From: DASZTV01 sp035548125
GTDB lineage: Bacteria > Actinomycetota > Actinomycetes > JAFAQI01
Reading direction: 5' to 3'
Assembly: GCA_035548125.1 (NCBI GenBank)
Contig: DASZTV010000024.1
Span: 5,172 to 69,171, forward strand
DNA length: 64,000 nt
The notes below the pieces were generated by a model, which was not told where the DNA came from, ran no database searches, and saw nothing but the letters and a program-made list of their open reading frames with translations. Numbering within the stretch: the stretch's first letter is position 1; the number at the start of each line of letters is the position of its first letter. The translations under genes and the position numbers were made by a program. Below are positions 1 to 8,242 of the stretch, in pieces.

Positions 1-601
1 AGGTCGTGGTGCCGTCGGCGGTGACGGCGACGGGGGTGTCGCCCTTCCAACCGTGCTCCACCAGAGACGCCGCGACCTTGCCCAGCACCTTCGCGCAGTT
101 GAGCAGGACCAGGGTCTGCCGCGGGCCGGCGAGTGACGCCCAGTCGGGCTCGTCCACCCCTTCGGCAACGTCGACCACGTGAACCGACCGATGCTTGCGG
201 TCGGTGACGGGCACCCCTGCGTAGGCAGGCACCGCGAAGGCGGAGCTGATACCCGGGACCAGCTCGAACCCCACCTTTGCCTTGGCGCAGGCGTCTGCCT
301 CCTCGGCGAAGTCGCACAGGACCGTCGGGTCGCCCGGCAGTACCCGGGCAACCAGCTTGCCGGCCTTCGCTGCGGCGGCGATCGCCTTGCCGCTCACCGC
401 ACCGTCGTGGCCGTGGATGTCGAGCACCTCGACATCCACCCGGCAATGCGGAAGGAGCGTTGCGTGCAGCATCTCGGGCATCGCGACGGCGTCGGCTTCG
501 CGCAGCACGTCGACGGCACGCAGCGTCAGCAGTCCGGGGTCGCCGGGGCCGGCGCCGATGAAGACGACAGTGCCGGTCTTTGCTTTGGGGCGTGTGGTCA
601 C
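1..601 (-). CDS. Uroporphyrinogen-III C-methyltransferase (SUMT), probably fused to uroporphyrinogen-III synthase; partial
   Basis: The 5' 200 codons of a tetrapyrrole methylase are present; the rest lies beyond the left edge. The GTG start overlaps the hemC stop as GTGA. The N-terminus reads MTTRPKAKTGTVVFIGAGPG followed by DPGLLTL, which is the SAM-binding glycine-rich signature of SUMT enzymes, and VLPGDP and VPGISSAFAVPAYAGVPVT follow as expected. SUMT methylates uroporphyrinogen III toward precorrin-2 and siroheme. In actinobacterial rex-hemACD operons this position is held by a CobA-HemD fusion, so a C-terminal uroporphyrinogen-III synthase domain is expected (inference; that part is not in the window). 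It is the last visible gene of the Rex-controlled operon. Confidence 0.88.
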   Translation of the reverse strand, partial: MTTRPKAKTGTVVFIGAGPGDPGLLTLRAVDVLREADAVAMPEMLHATLLPHCRVDVEVLDIHGHDGAVSGKAIAAAAKAGKLVARVLPGDPTVLCDFAEEADACAKAKVGFELVPGISSAFAVPAYAGVPVTDRKHRSVHVVDVAEGVDEPDWASLAGPRQTLVLLNCAKVLGKVAASLVEHGWKGDTPVAVTADGTTT

Positions 602-1539
602 TTTCTGGACTCTCCGATCAGATCGGCGGCGCCCGCTTCGATGAGCGCCGCCGCCAGACGATTGCCGACGTCCTCGGGTTCCCCGAGTCCGCCGGTCATG
701 GACAACCGCACAGCGCGCGAGCCGTCGATGTCAGCGACGACCGCCCGCAGATAGATCTCTTCTTCCCCCTCATCACCAACGGCAACGTCGGCGAGTGCTC
801 CTACCGGCGCGGTGCAGCCGGCCTCGAGCCTGGCGAGCAGCGCGCGCTCCGCCGCCACTGCCGCCCGGCTCGTCGGATCGTCGAGCGCCGCGGCCAGCTG
901 CCCGGCCAACACCTGGTCTCCCGCTCGGCACTCGACCGCGAGCGCCCCCTGCCCGGGCGCGGGAAGCAGCTGTCCCGGGTCGAGGATCTCGGTGACGACC
1001 TCCCTGCGGCCGAGGCGGTCGAGCCCCGCCGCCGCCACGACGACGGCGTCGAGCTCACCCGACGTCACCTTCGCGACGCGGGTGTCGACGTTTCCCCTGA
1101 TCGGAACGATCTCCAGGCCGTAACCGAGTGCTCGCAGCTGGGCGGCACGACGCGGCGAACCGGTGCCGACTCGGGATCCGCCGGGCAGCTCGGTGAGCGT
1201 CGCGCCGTCGCGGGCGACCAGCGCGTCACGCGGATCCGCGCGGCGCGGAATCGCGGCGAGGACGAGATCAGCGGCAGCGGCAGTGGGAAGGTCCTTCAGC
1301 GAGTGGACCGCGAAGTCGATCTCTCCCGCAGTGAGCGCGCGGCGAAGCTCGTTGACGAACACACCGGTGCCGAGCTCTCCGACCGGTGCCGGGGAGCGGT
1401 CGCCGTCACTGGACAGTTCGACCAGCTCGACCACGTGACCGGCGTCCCGCAAGACCTGCGCGACCAGCCCGGACTGCGCCAGCGCGAGCGCCGAGCGACG
1501 GGTCCCGAGTCGCAGCGTCCCGGTGGCGAGCGCCGTCAC
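598..1539 (-). CDS. hemC: Porphobilinogen deaminase (hydroxymethylbilane synthase)
   Basis: HemC joins four porphobilinogen molecules into hydroxymethylbilane in the cytosol. The 313-residue protein has the family length. RLGTRRSALALAQS lies at about residues 10-23, HSLKDLP at 79-85 holds the catalytic Asp, and Cys242 in EAGCTAPVGA is the attachment site of the dipyrromethane cofactor. It starts with GTG, which overlaps the hemA stop by 4 bases (GTGA), and its own TGA overlaps the next gene in the same way, so translation of the heme genes is probably coupled. Known family; the assignment is secure. Confidence 0.97.
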   Translation of the reverse strand: MTALATGTLRLGTRRSALALAQSGLVAQVLRDAGHVVELVELSSDGDRSPAPVGELGTGVFVNELRRALTAGEIDFAVHSLKDLPTAAAADLVLAAIPRRADPRDALVARDGATLTELPGGSRVGTGSPRRAAQLRALGYGLEIVPIRGNVDTRVAKVTSGELDAVVVAAAGLDRLGRREVVTEILDPGQLLPAPGQGALAVECRAGDQVLAGQLAAALDDPTSRAAVAAERALLARLEAGCTAPVGALADVAVGDEGEEEIYLRAVVADIDGSRAVRLSMTGGLGEPEDVGNRLAAALIEAGAADLIGESRK

Positions 1540-2843
1540 GACGACGCCTCGTCTTCCTCGACCACGACAGCCGCGCGAGCAACGGCTTCCGTCGCAGACG
1601 GGTTCAGCGCGAAGAGCTCGCGCAGGACGTCGGCGTAGGAGTCGCCGCCGGGCGCCTCCGCCAGTTCCTTCACGCGGACAGTCGGTGCGTGAAGCAGCTT
1701 GTCGACGACCCGCTCGACCGCCTGGCGCAGCTCACGAACGGTGCGCTCGTCCGCATCCCTAAGCCGTCCGAGCAGGCGGCCCATCTCGGCATCGACCACC
1801 TGCTGGGCTCGCTCGCGCAGTGCGACGACGGTTGGCGCGACGCGATCGGCGCGCTGCCGTGCGAGGTAGGCGCCGACTTCCTCGTGCACGATCCGACGAA
1901 CCGCCTCGACCTCCTGCGCGACCTGCGCACCGAGCAGTGCCTCGCCCAGCACGTCGAGGTCAACGACTGTCACCCCCGGCAGGTCGCGGGCAGCCGGGTC
2001 GACGTCGCGCGGCATCGCAAGGTCCAGGACGAAGACCGGTCGCGTGGCACGGTCGGCGAACACATCGGCGGCCACGACAATTCCGAGGGCGCCGGTGCAC
2101 GAGACGATGAGGTCCGATTCGGCGACGACTGACGGCAGGTCACCCGGCGTCGCGGCCTGGCCCCCAACCTGGCGGGCCAGCCGTTCCGCCCGGGACTCGG
2201 TGCGGTTGACGACCGTGACCTGCGCCGCGCCGCGCGCGGCGAGCTCGGTCGCTGCGATCGTGCTCATCGAACCTGCCCCGACGACGACGGCACGCTTGCC
2301 GGACACTCCGTCGAGGGAGGTCTCGGCGAGGTCGAGGCCCGCCGCGACGATCGAGCGCCCGGCCCGGTCGATGCCGGTCTCGGAGTGCGCGCGCTTCCCG
2401 ACTCGCAGCGCGTTGTCGACCACCGAACCGAGCGCTCGCCCGATCGTGCTCTCCTCGCGTGCCAGGTTGAGCGCGCTACGCAGCTGCCCGAGGATCTGCT
2501 GCTCGCCGAGGACCATCGAGTCCAGGCCGGCGGCGACCTCGAACACGTGCTGGACCGCACGGTCCTCGTAGTGGACGTACAGATGATCGGTGAGGACATC
2601 GAGCTCGACGCCGGTGTGAGAGGCGATCGCCTCGCCGATCTCCTTGACGCCGCCGTGGAACTTCGTCACGTCGGCGTGCACCTCGAGCCGGTTACAGGTC
2701 GCGAGAACCAACGCCTCGGAGATGTGCTCGGCACGGACCAGGTCGTGGACCAGCTTGGTCAGCTGGTCGCCGTCCAACGCCACCCGCTCGAGCAGCTCGA
2801 CCGGCGTCGACCGATGCGACAGCCCCACCGCCAGCAGGCTCAC
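1536..2843 (-). CDS. hemA: Glutamyl-tRNA reductase
   Basis: HemA reduces Glu-tRNA(Glu) to glutamate-1-semialdehyde, the first committed step of C5-pathway heme synthesis. The reading frame is open further upstream, but the GTG at 2843 is chosen because it gives the canonical N-terminus MSLLAVGLSHRSTPVELLER and overlaps the rex stop as GTGA. The protein is 435 residues. Cys50 in LATCNRLEV is the catalytic nucleophile. A Rossmann segment (VVVGAGSMSTIAATELAARG) binds NADPH, and a helical C-terminal dimerisation domain (KLLHAPTVRVKELAE) follows. The partner hemL is not in the window. Confidence 0.97.
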   Translation of the reverse strand: MSLLAVGLSHRSTPVELLERVALDGDQLTKLVHDLVRAEHISEALVLATCNRLEVHADVTKFHGGVKEIGEAIASHTGVELDVLTDHLYVHYEDRAVQHVFEVAAGLDSMVLGEQQILGQLRSALNLAREESTIGRALGSVVDNALRVGKRAHSETGIDRAGRSIVAAGLDLAETSLDGVSGKRAVVVGAGSMSTIAATELAARGAAQVTVVNRTESRAERLARQVGGQAATPGDLPSVVAESDLIVSCTGALGIVVAADVFADRATRPVFVLDLAMPRDVDPAARDLPGVTVVDLDVLGEALLGAQVAQEVEAVRRIVHEEVGAYLARQRADRVAPTVVALRERAQQVVDAEMGRLLGRLRDADERTVRELRQAVERVVDKLLHAPTVRVKELAEAPGGDSYADVLRELFALNPSATEAVARAAVVVEEDEASS

Positions 2844-3571
2844 GGCCGCCACCCCGCCCGCTGGCCGACCGCAGCGTCGGCTTCGCCGGCACCTCCCGTG
2901 GCCTCCGAGACGAGCGACTTGCGCTGCTCGTGGAACGCCAGGATCTGCAGCTCGATCGACAGGTCGACCTTGCGCACGTCGACCCCCTCGGGCACCGACA
3001 GCACGACGGGTGCGAAGTTCAGGACGCTCGTCACGCCGCTCGCGACGAGGCGGTCGCAGACCTCCTGTGCGGCTCCGGCGGGAGTCGCGATCACCCCGAT
3101 CGAGACCTCGTGCTCGGCAACGATCGCCTCGAGCTCGTCGACGTGACGGACCTCGAGGCCGGCGATGCACTCCCCGACCCGCGCCCGGTCGGCGTCGACC
3201 AGTGCGGCCACCCGGAAGCCGCGGGTTCCGAAACCCGCATACCCGGCGAGCGCGTGGCCGAGGTTGCCGACGCCGACGATCACCACGCTGTAGTGCTGGG
3301 TGAGGCCGAGCACGCGGGAGATCTGGTAGATCAAGTACTCCACGTCGTACCCCACGCCGCGGGTTCCGTAGGAGCCGAGGTGGGACAGGTCCTTGCGGAG
3401 CTTCGCCGGACCCACGCCGGCCGCCTGGGCGAGCGTCTCGGAGGAGACGGTCGACACCCCGGTCTCGGCGAACCCGGTGAGCACTCGTAGGTACACCGGA
3501 AGCCGGGCGACGGTGGCTTCCGAAATCGCGCCTCGCCGCGCGGCACGGCGCGGCAACTCGGTCACGGACAC
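2840..3571 (-). CDS. rex: Redox-sensing transcriptional repressor Rex
   Basis: Rex senses the NADH/NAD+ ratio and represses respiration and fermentation genes when NADH is low. The 243-residue protein has an N-terminal winged helix (about residues 15-85, with ETLAQAAGVGPAKLRKDLSH as recognition region and SYGTRGVGYDVEYL following) and a Rossmann domain with GVGNLG at 100-105. The C-terminus ends in a low-complexity tail after FHEQRK that shorter homologues lack. The chosen GTG at 3571 is one of two nearby GTG codons (the other is two codons downstream). A near-consensus Rex operator lies 71 bases upstream of the start, so the gene is very likely autoregulated along with the heme genes. Confidence 0.96.
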   Translation of the reverse strand: MSVTELPRRAARRGAISEATVARLPVYLRVLTGFAETGVSTVSSETLAQAAGVGPAKLRKDLSHLGSYGTRGVGYDVEYLIYQISRVLGLTQHYSVVIVGVGNLGHALAGYAGFGTRGFRVAALVDADRARVGECIAGLEVRHVDELEAIVAEHEVSIGVIATPAGAAQEVCDRLVASGVTSVLNFAPVVLSVPEGVDVRKVDLSIELQILAFHEQRKSLVSEATGGAGEADAAVGQRAGWRP

Positions 3572-3641
3572 TGCAGGCTCATTTGAGCGAGGACTCCAAA
3601 CCGCGCGCCCGACAAGGCGGCAGAGGGTGACGATAACTCGA

Positions 3642-3659
3642 TTGTGAACGCGTGCACAA
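3642..3659. promoter_or_regulatory. Rex operator (ROP) upstream of rex-hemACD
   Basis: TTGTGAACGCGTGCACAA is an 18-base near-palindrome. It differs at one base from the Streptomyces Rex operator TGTGAACGCGTTCACA (established for the rex-hemACD and cydABCD promoters). It lies between the divergent rex and DUF349 genes, closer to rex. A looser half-site, TTGTGCG, follows at 3665-3671. The most economical reading is NADH-responsive autoregulation of the rex-hem operon. Confidence 0.85.
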
Positions 3660-3729
3660 AACGGTTGTGCGTTCGTGAAAGCCCGGTTCGGGCCGCGCCA
3701 CGTGCCGGACCGCGAGACTTCTAGGATCG

Positions 3730-4929
3730 ATGTCGATGAGCAGCGAGTGGGGTCGCATCGACGCCGACGGATCGGTCTATCTGAAGACTGCCGGCGGCGA
3801 GCGGCTGATCGGCTCCTGGCAGGCCGGCTCGCTCGAAGAGGGCCTCGCCTTCTACACGAAGCGCTACGACGATCTCAATGCCGACGTCGTGCTCCTCGAA
3901 GGTCGGGTGAAGTCGCCGTCGGCCGACCCGAAGGCGGTGAAGGAGGCGGCGCTCAAGCTCGCCGCAACCGTCCCCGAGGCCGCAGCGATCGGCAACCTGG
4001 AGAGCCTTACCAAGCGCCTCGAAGGCGTCGTCGCCAAGGCCGACGAACGGCTGGCGGAGCGCGCCGCGGAACGAGCGAAGGCGGCGGAAGCCGACGTCGA
4101 GCGCAAGCGGGCTCTCGTCGCCGAGGCCGAGCGGCTCGCGACGAGCGACTCCTGGAAGGCCGGCTCGGAACGGTTCCGGGCGATCGTCGAGGAGTGGAAG
4201 ACGATCCGGATCGACCGCAAGACGGACTCGGCGCTGTGGGAAGCGTTCGCGGCCGCTCGACGGTCCTTCGACGCGCGTCGCCGGGCGCACTTCGCCGAGC
4301 TGGACGCAGCGCGCGAGGCAGCCGCGGAGCGCAAGACCAAGCTCGCAGCGGAGGCCGAGAAGCTCGCCGAGTCCTCGGAGTGGGGTCCGACCGCCAAACG
4401 CTTCCGTGACCTCATGGCGGAGTGGAAGGCGGCCGGCCGAGCCACGCGCGAAGCCGACGACCAGCTCTGGCAGCGCTTCAAGAGCGCGCAGGACAAGTTC
4501 TTCGAGCGGCGCTCGGAGGTGTTCAACGCCCGCGACGAGGAGCAGGCCACCAACCTCACCGCGAAGCGCGAGCTCATCGCCGAGGCCGCGACGCTGGACG
4601 CCGCGAAGGACCCGGAGGGCGCCCGGAAGCGACTGAAGTCGATCCACGACCGCTGGGAGAAGATCGGCCACGTCCCGCGCGACGAGAAGGACAGACTCGA
4701 GCGCGAGCTCGGCGACATCGAGCGCGCGATCCGCGAGGCGACGAACGCGGCCCGCAAGGTCGAGGTGCCGGAGTCACCACTCGTCATCCGGTTGCGGGAA
4801 TCGGTGGAGAAGCTGCAAGCACGCCTCGAGCGCGCGCGATCGGCTGGTGACGACAAGCTCGCGGCAGAGACCCAGGAAGCACTGTCCACGCAGCGCGAGT
4901 GGCTTGCCCAGGCCGAGGCCGCGAGCTAG
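3730..4929 (+). CDS. DUF349-repeat coiled-coil protein
   Basis: A 399-residue, highly charged helical protein. After an N-terminal segment (SSEWGRIDADGSVYLKTAGG, residues 4-23) it has three DUF349-type repeats at about 128-195, 200-268 and 280-335, recognisable from the W-K-xx-(G/R) and LWxxFxxAxxxFF pattern (EEWKTIRIDRKTDSALWEAF, AEWKAAGRATREADDQLWQR, DRWEKIGHVPRDEKDRLE). The C-terminus is again coiled coil. It has no signal peptide or membrane segment. The family is widespread in actinobacteria next to the rex/hem region, but its function is not established; I do not propose one. It is divergent from rex, so it could share the Rex operator region. Confidence 0.85.
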   Translation: MSMSSEWGRIDADGSVYLKTAGGERLIGSWQAGSLEEGLAFYTKRYDDLNADVVLLEGRVKSPSADPKAVKEAALKLAATVPEAAAIGNLESLTKRLEGVVAKADERLAERAAERAKAAEADVERKRALVAEAERLATSDSWKAGSERFRAIVEEWKTIRIDRKTDSALWEAFAAARRSFDARRRAHFAELDAAREAAAERKTKLAAEAEKLAESSEWGPTAKRFRDLMAEWKAAGRATREADDQLWQRFKSAQDKFFERRSEVFNARDEEQATNLTAKRELIAEAATLDAAKDPEGARKRLKSIHDRWEKIGHVPRDEKDRLERELGDIERAIREATNAARKVEVPESPLVIRLRESVEKLQARLERARSAGDDKLAAETQEALSTQREWLAQAEAAS

Positions 4930-4933
4930 CGGT

Positions 4934-5188
4934 TCAGCCCGCGAGCGCGGTTCGCAGCCGTGCCGGGTCCACGCGGAAGATGTCGTGGACCGCACCGTCG
5001 ACCAGCACGACCGGCACCATCTCGCGCCACTCGCCGCGGCGAGCGGCGTCGGCAACGTCGGCCAGGTTCGTCGAGCGCCAGCCGACGCCGAGCTCGGCAC
5101 ATACCCGCTCGATGACGGCGACGGCGTCCTCGCACAGGTGGCAGCCCGGGTTCACGACCACCTCGACCCGCTCGCCGGATCCGGCCAT
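4934..5188 (-). CDS. Glutaredoxin-like thiol-disulfide protein (DUF836 type)
   Basis: A small 84-residue thioredoxin-fold protein with MAGSGERVEVVVNPGCHLCE at the N-terminus; the CHLC motif (residues 16-19) supplies the redox-active cysteines, and the cis-proline comes in MVPVVLVDG. The frame extends upstream, but ATG at 5188 gives the family N-terminus and leaves a 2-base gap after the acyl-CoA synthetase stop, which suggests co-transcription. A similar small glutaredoxin (Rv0508) sits beside hemA in Mycobacterium, so the synteny is conserved. The substrate is unknown. It converges on the DUF349 gene with 4 bases between stops. Confidence 0.85.
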   Translation of the reverse strand: MAGSGERVEVVVNPGCHLCEDAVAVIERVCAELGVGWRSTNLADVADAARRGEWREMVPVVLVDGAVHDIFRVDPARLRTALAG

Positions 5189-5190
5189 CG

Positions 5191-6696
5191 CTACGAGGGG
5201 GTCGACTCGCGCAGCCTGCCGCGCGCGACCTTGCCGACCAGCGAGTGGGGCAGCTCGTCGACGAACTCCACGGCCGTCGGGCACTTGAACCTGGCCAGCC
5301 GACTCGCGGCGTAGTCGATCAGCGCTTCGGCCGACGGGGAGGCACCGGAGCGAGGCACGACCAACACCTTCACGGTCTCGCCGGTGTAGGGATGGGCCAC
5401 GCCGATCGCGGCGACCTCGGCGACGTCGGGATGCTGCAACAGCGCCTCCTCGACCTCGCGCGGATAGACGTTGAAGCCGCTGACGATGATCAGGTCGCGC
5501 GCCCGGTCGACGAGGAACAAGTCGCCGTCGCTGTCGAGGTAGCCGATGTCACCGGTCCGGAACCAGCCGTTCTCGTCCGGCCCGCCCGAGCCGTCCGACC
5601 AGTACCCGGAGAACAGGTTCGGACCGCGAACGACGACCTCGCCCGCGTCGTCGCGGATCTCGTCGTCGTCGAGGTCGAGATCGGTGTCCAGCGAGATCTG
5701 AAGCTCCACGCCGGGAACCGGTCGGCCGACGCTCCCCGGCTTGGCCACCTCACTGCACAACGTTGTCGTGAGCACCGGTGCGGTCTCTGTGAGGCCGTAG
5801 CCCTCGAAGATGTGGTGACCGCTCGCCTCCAGCACCGCGGACAGTACGGCTGGGGCAAGCGGAGCTGCGCCCGACAGCACCAGACGAACGTTCGACAGTG
5901 AGTCGCCGAGATCGGGCAGCATCGACCACGCGACGAACATCGGCGGCGCGCCGAGCAGCGCACTGACCTGCTGCTCGCGGACCAGGGCAAGCGTCTCGAC
6001 CGGGTCGAAGCGGGCGGCGAGGACACCGGTTGCCGCCGTCCGGGCGATCATCCCGAGACCGCTGTTGAGGCCGTACACGTGGAACAGCGGCAGCACGAGC
6101 AGAACCCGATCGTCCGCCTGTACGACCGGGGGGTCGATGTTCGAGAGCTGGTCGAGGTTCGCCAGGAGCGCGCGATGACTGAGCATCGCGCCGCGCGGCC
6201 GGCCGGAGGTGCCGGAGGTGTAGAGCAGCACGGCGAGGTCCTCGCCGCCGCCGGTTGCCGGGGCGGGCTGTCCATCACCCGTGCCGAGCAGCTGGCTCCA
6301 CCCACCGGCGCCGCCGTCGACCACGATCGTGGTGACCTCGCCCGCCTCGGTCAGCACCGCTCGGTGCTCGTCGTCGGTGATGACCAGCGACGTCGCGGCG
6401 TCGTTCAGCTGATAGCCGAGTTCCGGCGCCGTGTAACCGGTGTTGAGCGGCACGGCGACGAGTCCGGCACGAAGGACGCCGAAATAGGCGATCGCGAACG
6501 GGATGGAGTTAGGCAGCAGCAACCCGATCCGGGAGCCCACGTCGTACCCCGCGGCACGCAGCCCGGCGGCGCACCGTGAGACGTCACGGTCGAGCTCGGC
6601 CCATGTGACCGTCTGGTCGCCCGCCACCAGGGCGGCCTTGTCCGGCGACGCCGCCGCCGCGGCGCTCACCAGATCGGCAAGGTTGGTGGCCGCCAT
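5191..6696 (-). CDS. AMP-forming acyl-CoA synthetase (fatty-acid-CoA ligase family)
   Basis: A 501-residue adenylate-forming enzyme that would activate a carboxylic acid via an acyl-AMP and transfer it to CoA. The ATP motif LLYTSGTSGRPRGAMLSH lies at 157-174, EGYGLTETAP at 298-307, WFRTGDIGYLDSDG at 378-391 and the hinge/Arg motif VDRARDLIIVSGFNVYP at 396-412. The C-terminal catalytic Lys is in SLVGKVARG (K489). The acid substrate cannot be read from sequence; long-chain fatty acids are most likely. A perfect AGTGT-TTC-ACACT palindrome sits 6 bases before the start codon and may be an operator. There is no clear Shine-Dalgarno sequence. Confidence 0.9.
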   Translation of the reverse strand: MAATNLADLVSAAAAASPDKAALVAGDQTVTWAELDRDVSRCAAGLRAAGYDVGSRIGLLLPNSIPFAIAYFGVLRAGLVAVPLNTGYTAPELGYQLNDAATSLVITDDEHRAVLTEAGEVTTIVVDGGAGGWSQLLGTGDGQPAPATGGGEDLAVLLYTSGTSGRPRGAMLSHRALLANLDQLSNIDPPVVQADDRVLLVLPLFHVYGLNSGLGMIARTAATGVLAARFDPVETLALVREQQVSALLGAPPMFVAWSMLPDLGDSLSNVRLVLSGAAPLAPAVLSAVLEASGHHIFEGYGLTETAPVLTTTLCSEVAKPGSVGRPVPGVELQISLDTDLDLDDDEIRDDAGEVVVRGPNLFSGYWSDGSGGPDENGWFRTGDIGYLDSDGDLFLVDRARDLIIVSGFNVYPREVEEALLQHPDVAEVAAIGVAHPYTGETVKVLVVPRSGASPSAEALIDYAASRLARFKCPTAVEFVDELPHSLVGKVARGRLRESTPS

Positions 6697-6702
6697 GTGC
6701 CG

Positions 6703-6715
6703 AGTGTTTCACACT
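6703..6715. promoter_or_regulatory. Candidate operator in front of the acyl-CoA synthetase gene
   Basis: AGTGTTTCACACT is a perfect 13-base palindrome (5-base arms, 3-base centre). It lies immediately upstream of the acyl-CoA synthetase start and is followed by the 8-base palindrome CTTGCAAG (6714-6721). The position would suit a repressor of the TetR or GntR type, but no regulator gene is adjacent. Confidence 0.4.
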
Positions 6716-6749
6716 TGCAAGCACTCCTCGGCGGCCGAACGGTCCCTCG

Positions 6750-8078
6750 TCAGGGCGCGTCGGCGACCGGCGGCAGGGCATCCACCCACCGTCGTCCCGA
6801 GGCCATCTCGACGTGCTCGGCCGCGTCCAGCAACGCAGCCTCGTTGCCCCAAGCGGCGAGCAGCTGCAGGCCGATCGGCAGCCCGCTCGGATGCAGGCCG
6901 ACCGGCACCGAGATCCCCGGCACCCCGGCGAGGTTTGCCGCGACGGCCTGCCGCAGGTTCGCCGGGTCCGCCATCGCGGGCCCCGAGGGCAGCTGGATCA
7001 CGGGAGCCTCGATCGGTGGCGCGGGCGCGGGATTCGTGGGCCAGGCGAGGAGGTCGACCCGCTCGAACGCGGCCGCGAACTCCCGCCGCAGCCGGGCGCG
7101 CACCCGGTCGGCCCGAAGCAGCCGCGATGCGGGGATCGTTGTCGCATAGCCGATCATGCCGCGGGTCAGCGGGTCGAGCTCGGGCAACAGGTCCGCAGGG
7201 ACCGCCGCCGAAAGCTCAACGCTCGCCCTCACCCCACCGGCGGCGGAACCGAGCTCGGCAAATCGGATCGTCACGTCCTCGGTGGCGAACCCCGCGACGT
7301 CGAGAGCGGCGGTGCAGGCGTCGGCGACCGCGGGGTCGACGTCGTCCCAGTACGGAGCCCGCACGACCCCGACGCGCAGTCGCGAACCGTCGTTGCGGGG
7401 CAGTGGACGGTGGAGGAGCGCGGCGGCGACCAGCCGCGCGTCAGCGCTGTCGCGGCCGAACGCGCCGGGTGCCGACAACGTCGAGTTGCTCCCGGGGTAC
7501 CCGTCGTACGGAAGCGCGCCGTAGGTCAGCTTCAACCCGACGACGCCGCACCATCCCGCCGGCAGCCGGGTCGAGCCACCACTGTCACTCCCCACTGAAC
7601 CGCCGACCAGCCGGGCGCCGACCGCGGCCGCCGAGCCGCCCGAGGAACCCCCGCTGCAATGCGCCGGATTCCAGGGGTTGCCCGACGGACCGTACGTCGA
7701 GACCAAACCGGTGGTGCCGAGCCCGAGCTCGTGCTGGTTGTCCACGCCGACCACGACCGCCCCCGCGTCGCGCAGCCGGCGGAACACGCCCGACGGCCCG
7801 GCCGCGCCGAGCTCGTGTGCGGTACCGCTGTGGTAGCCCCGCCAGGGCAGCGCGAACATGTCCTTCACCGTGACGGGCACGCCGTGCAGCGGTCCGGAAG
7901 GTGCCGCCTCCGCCATCGCTCGCGACTGCTCGGGGAAGGTCACCGCGACGGCGTTGACCGTCGCGTTGCGCTCCTCGATCCGCACGAGCGTCGCCTCGAG
8001 CAGCTCCACCGACGACAGCTCGCCACGGGCGACCGCGGACGCCTGGTCACGCAGCGAAAGATCCTGCGGATGGCTCAT
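6750..8078 (-). CDS. Amidase-signature family hydrolase (GatA/AtzE-like)
   Basis: A 442-residue amidase-signature enzyme. The Ser-cisSer-Lys triad is visible: Lys72 in PVTVKDMF, the serine pair at 145-146 in CSGGSSGGSAAAVG, and the nucleophile Ser169 in GSDSGGSTRLPA. It is shorter than tRNA amidotransferase GatA (about 480-500), and no gatB is near, so a stand-alone amidase is more likely than Glu-tRNA amidotransferase. Its ATG overlaps the stop of a tiny upstream ORF resembling GatC/AtzG, so it probably works as an AtzE-AtzG-like heteromer. The substrate is unknown. Confidence 0.88.
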   Translation of the reverse strand: MSHPQDLSLRDQASAVARGELSSVELLEATLVRIEERNATVNAVAVTFPEQSRAMAEAAPSGPLHGVPVTVKDMFALPWRGYHSGTAHELGAAGPSGVFRRLRDAGAVVVGVDNQHELGLGTTGLVSTYGPSGNPWNPAHCSGGSSGGSAAAVGARLVGGSVGSDSGGSTRLPAGWCGVVGLKLTYGALPYDGYPGSNSTLSAPGAFGRDSADARLVAAALLHRPLPRNDGSRLRVGVVRAPYWDDVDPAVADACTAALDVAGFATEDVTIRFAELGSAAGGVRASVELSAAVPADLLPELDPLTRGMIGYATTIPASRLLRADRVRARLRREFAAAFERVDLLAWPTNPAPAPPIEAPVIQLPSGPAMADPANLRQAVAANLAGVPGISVPVGLHPSGLPIGLQLLAAWGNEAALLDAAEHVEMASGRRWVDALPPVADAP

Positions 8079-8230
8079 TCGCCGGCCTCTCCGCGGCCGA
8101 CGCTGCGAGGTGCACGACCCGGATCGAGATCCGCCTCGAGGGGCAGCTCCGCAAGGTCGGCAGCGTCCAGCAGAGCCATCACCGGCTCGAAGGCCGAAGC
8201 GATCAGCCCGGTCAGGTCGTCGGTTGTCAT
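8075..8230 (-). CDS. Small GatC/AtzG-like amidase partner, 51 residues
   Basis: This short ORF starts MTTDDLTGLIASAFEPVMAL, continues LDAADLAELPLEADLDPGRA and ends PRSVGRGEAGE. Its TGA overlaps the amidase ATG (ATGA), and it begins 12 bases after the PBP stop. The pattern of an amphipathic helix, then LLDAADLAELP, then an acidic-proline stretch ending in an Arg resembles the C-terminal half of GatC and the small DUF4089/AtzG subunits that stabilise amidases such as AtzE. Translational coupling and position support a subunit role. The resemblance was judged by eye; it is a short sequence, so confidence is moderate. Confidence 0.6.
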   Translation of the reverse strand: MTTDDLTGLIASAFEPVMALLDAADLAELPLEADLDPGRAPRSVGRGEAGE

Positions 8231-8242
8231 GCGCAGAGTTCC

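Noticed and set aside
2845..2895. Third copy of the 50-bp dispersed element within the rex 3' end
   Set aside because: CGTCGGCTTCGCCGGC is shared, but the rest aligns poorly and lies inside coding sequence where GC-rich codons make such matches common.
2843..3170. N-terminal extension of HemA by 109 residues in the open frame
   Set aside because: The extension is antisense-like Arg-rich sequence overlapping rex. GTG 2843 gives the family N-terminus and a GTGA overlap.
3665..3680. Second full Rex operator
   Set aside because: Only one half (TTGTGCG) fits; the other half does not match, so it is at best an auxiliary half-site.
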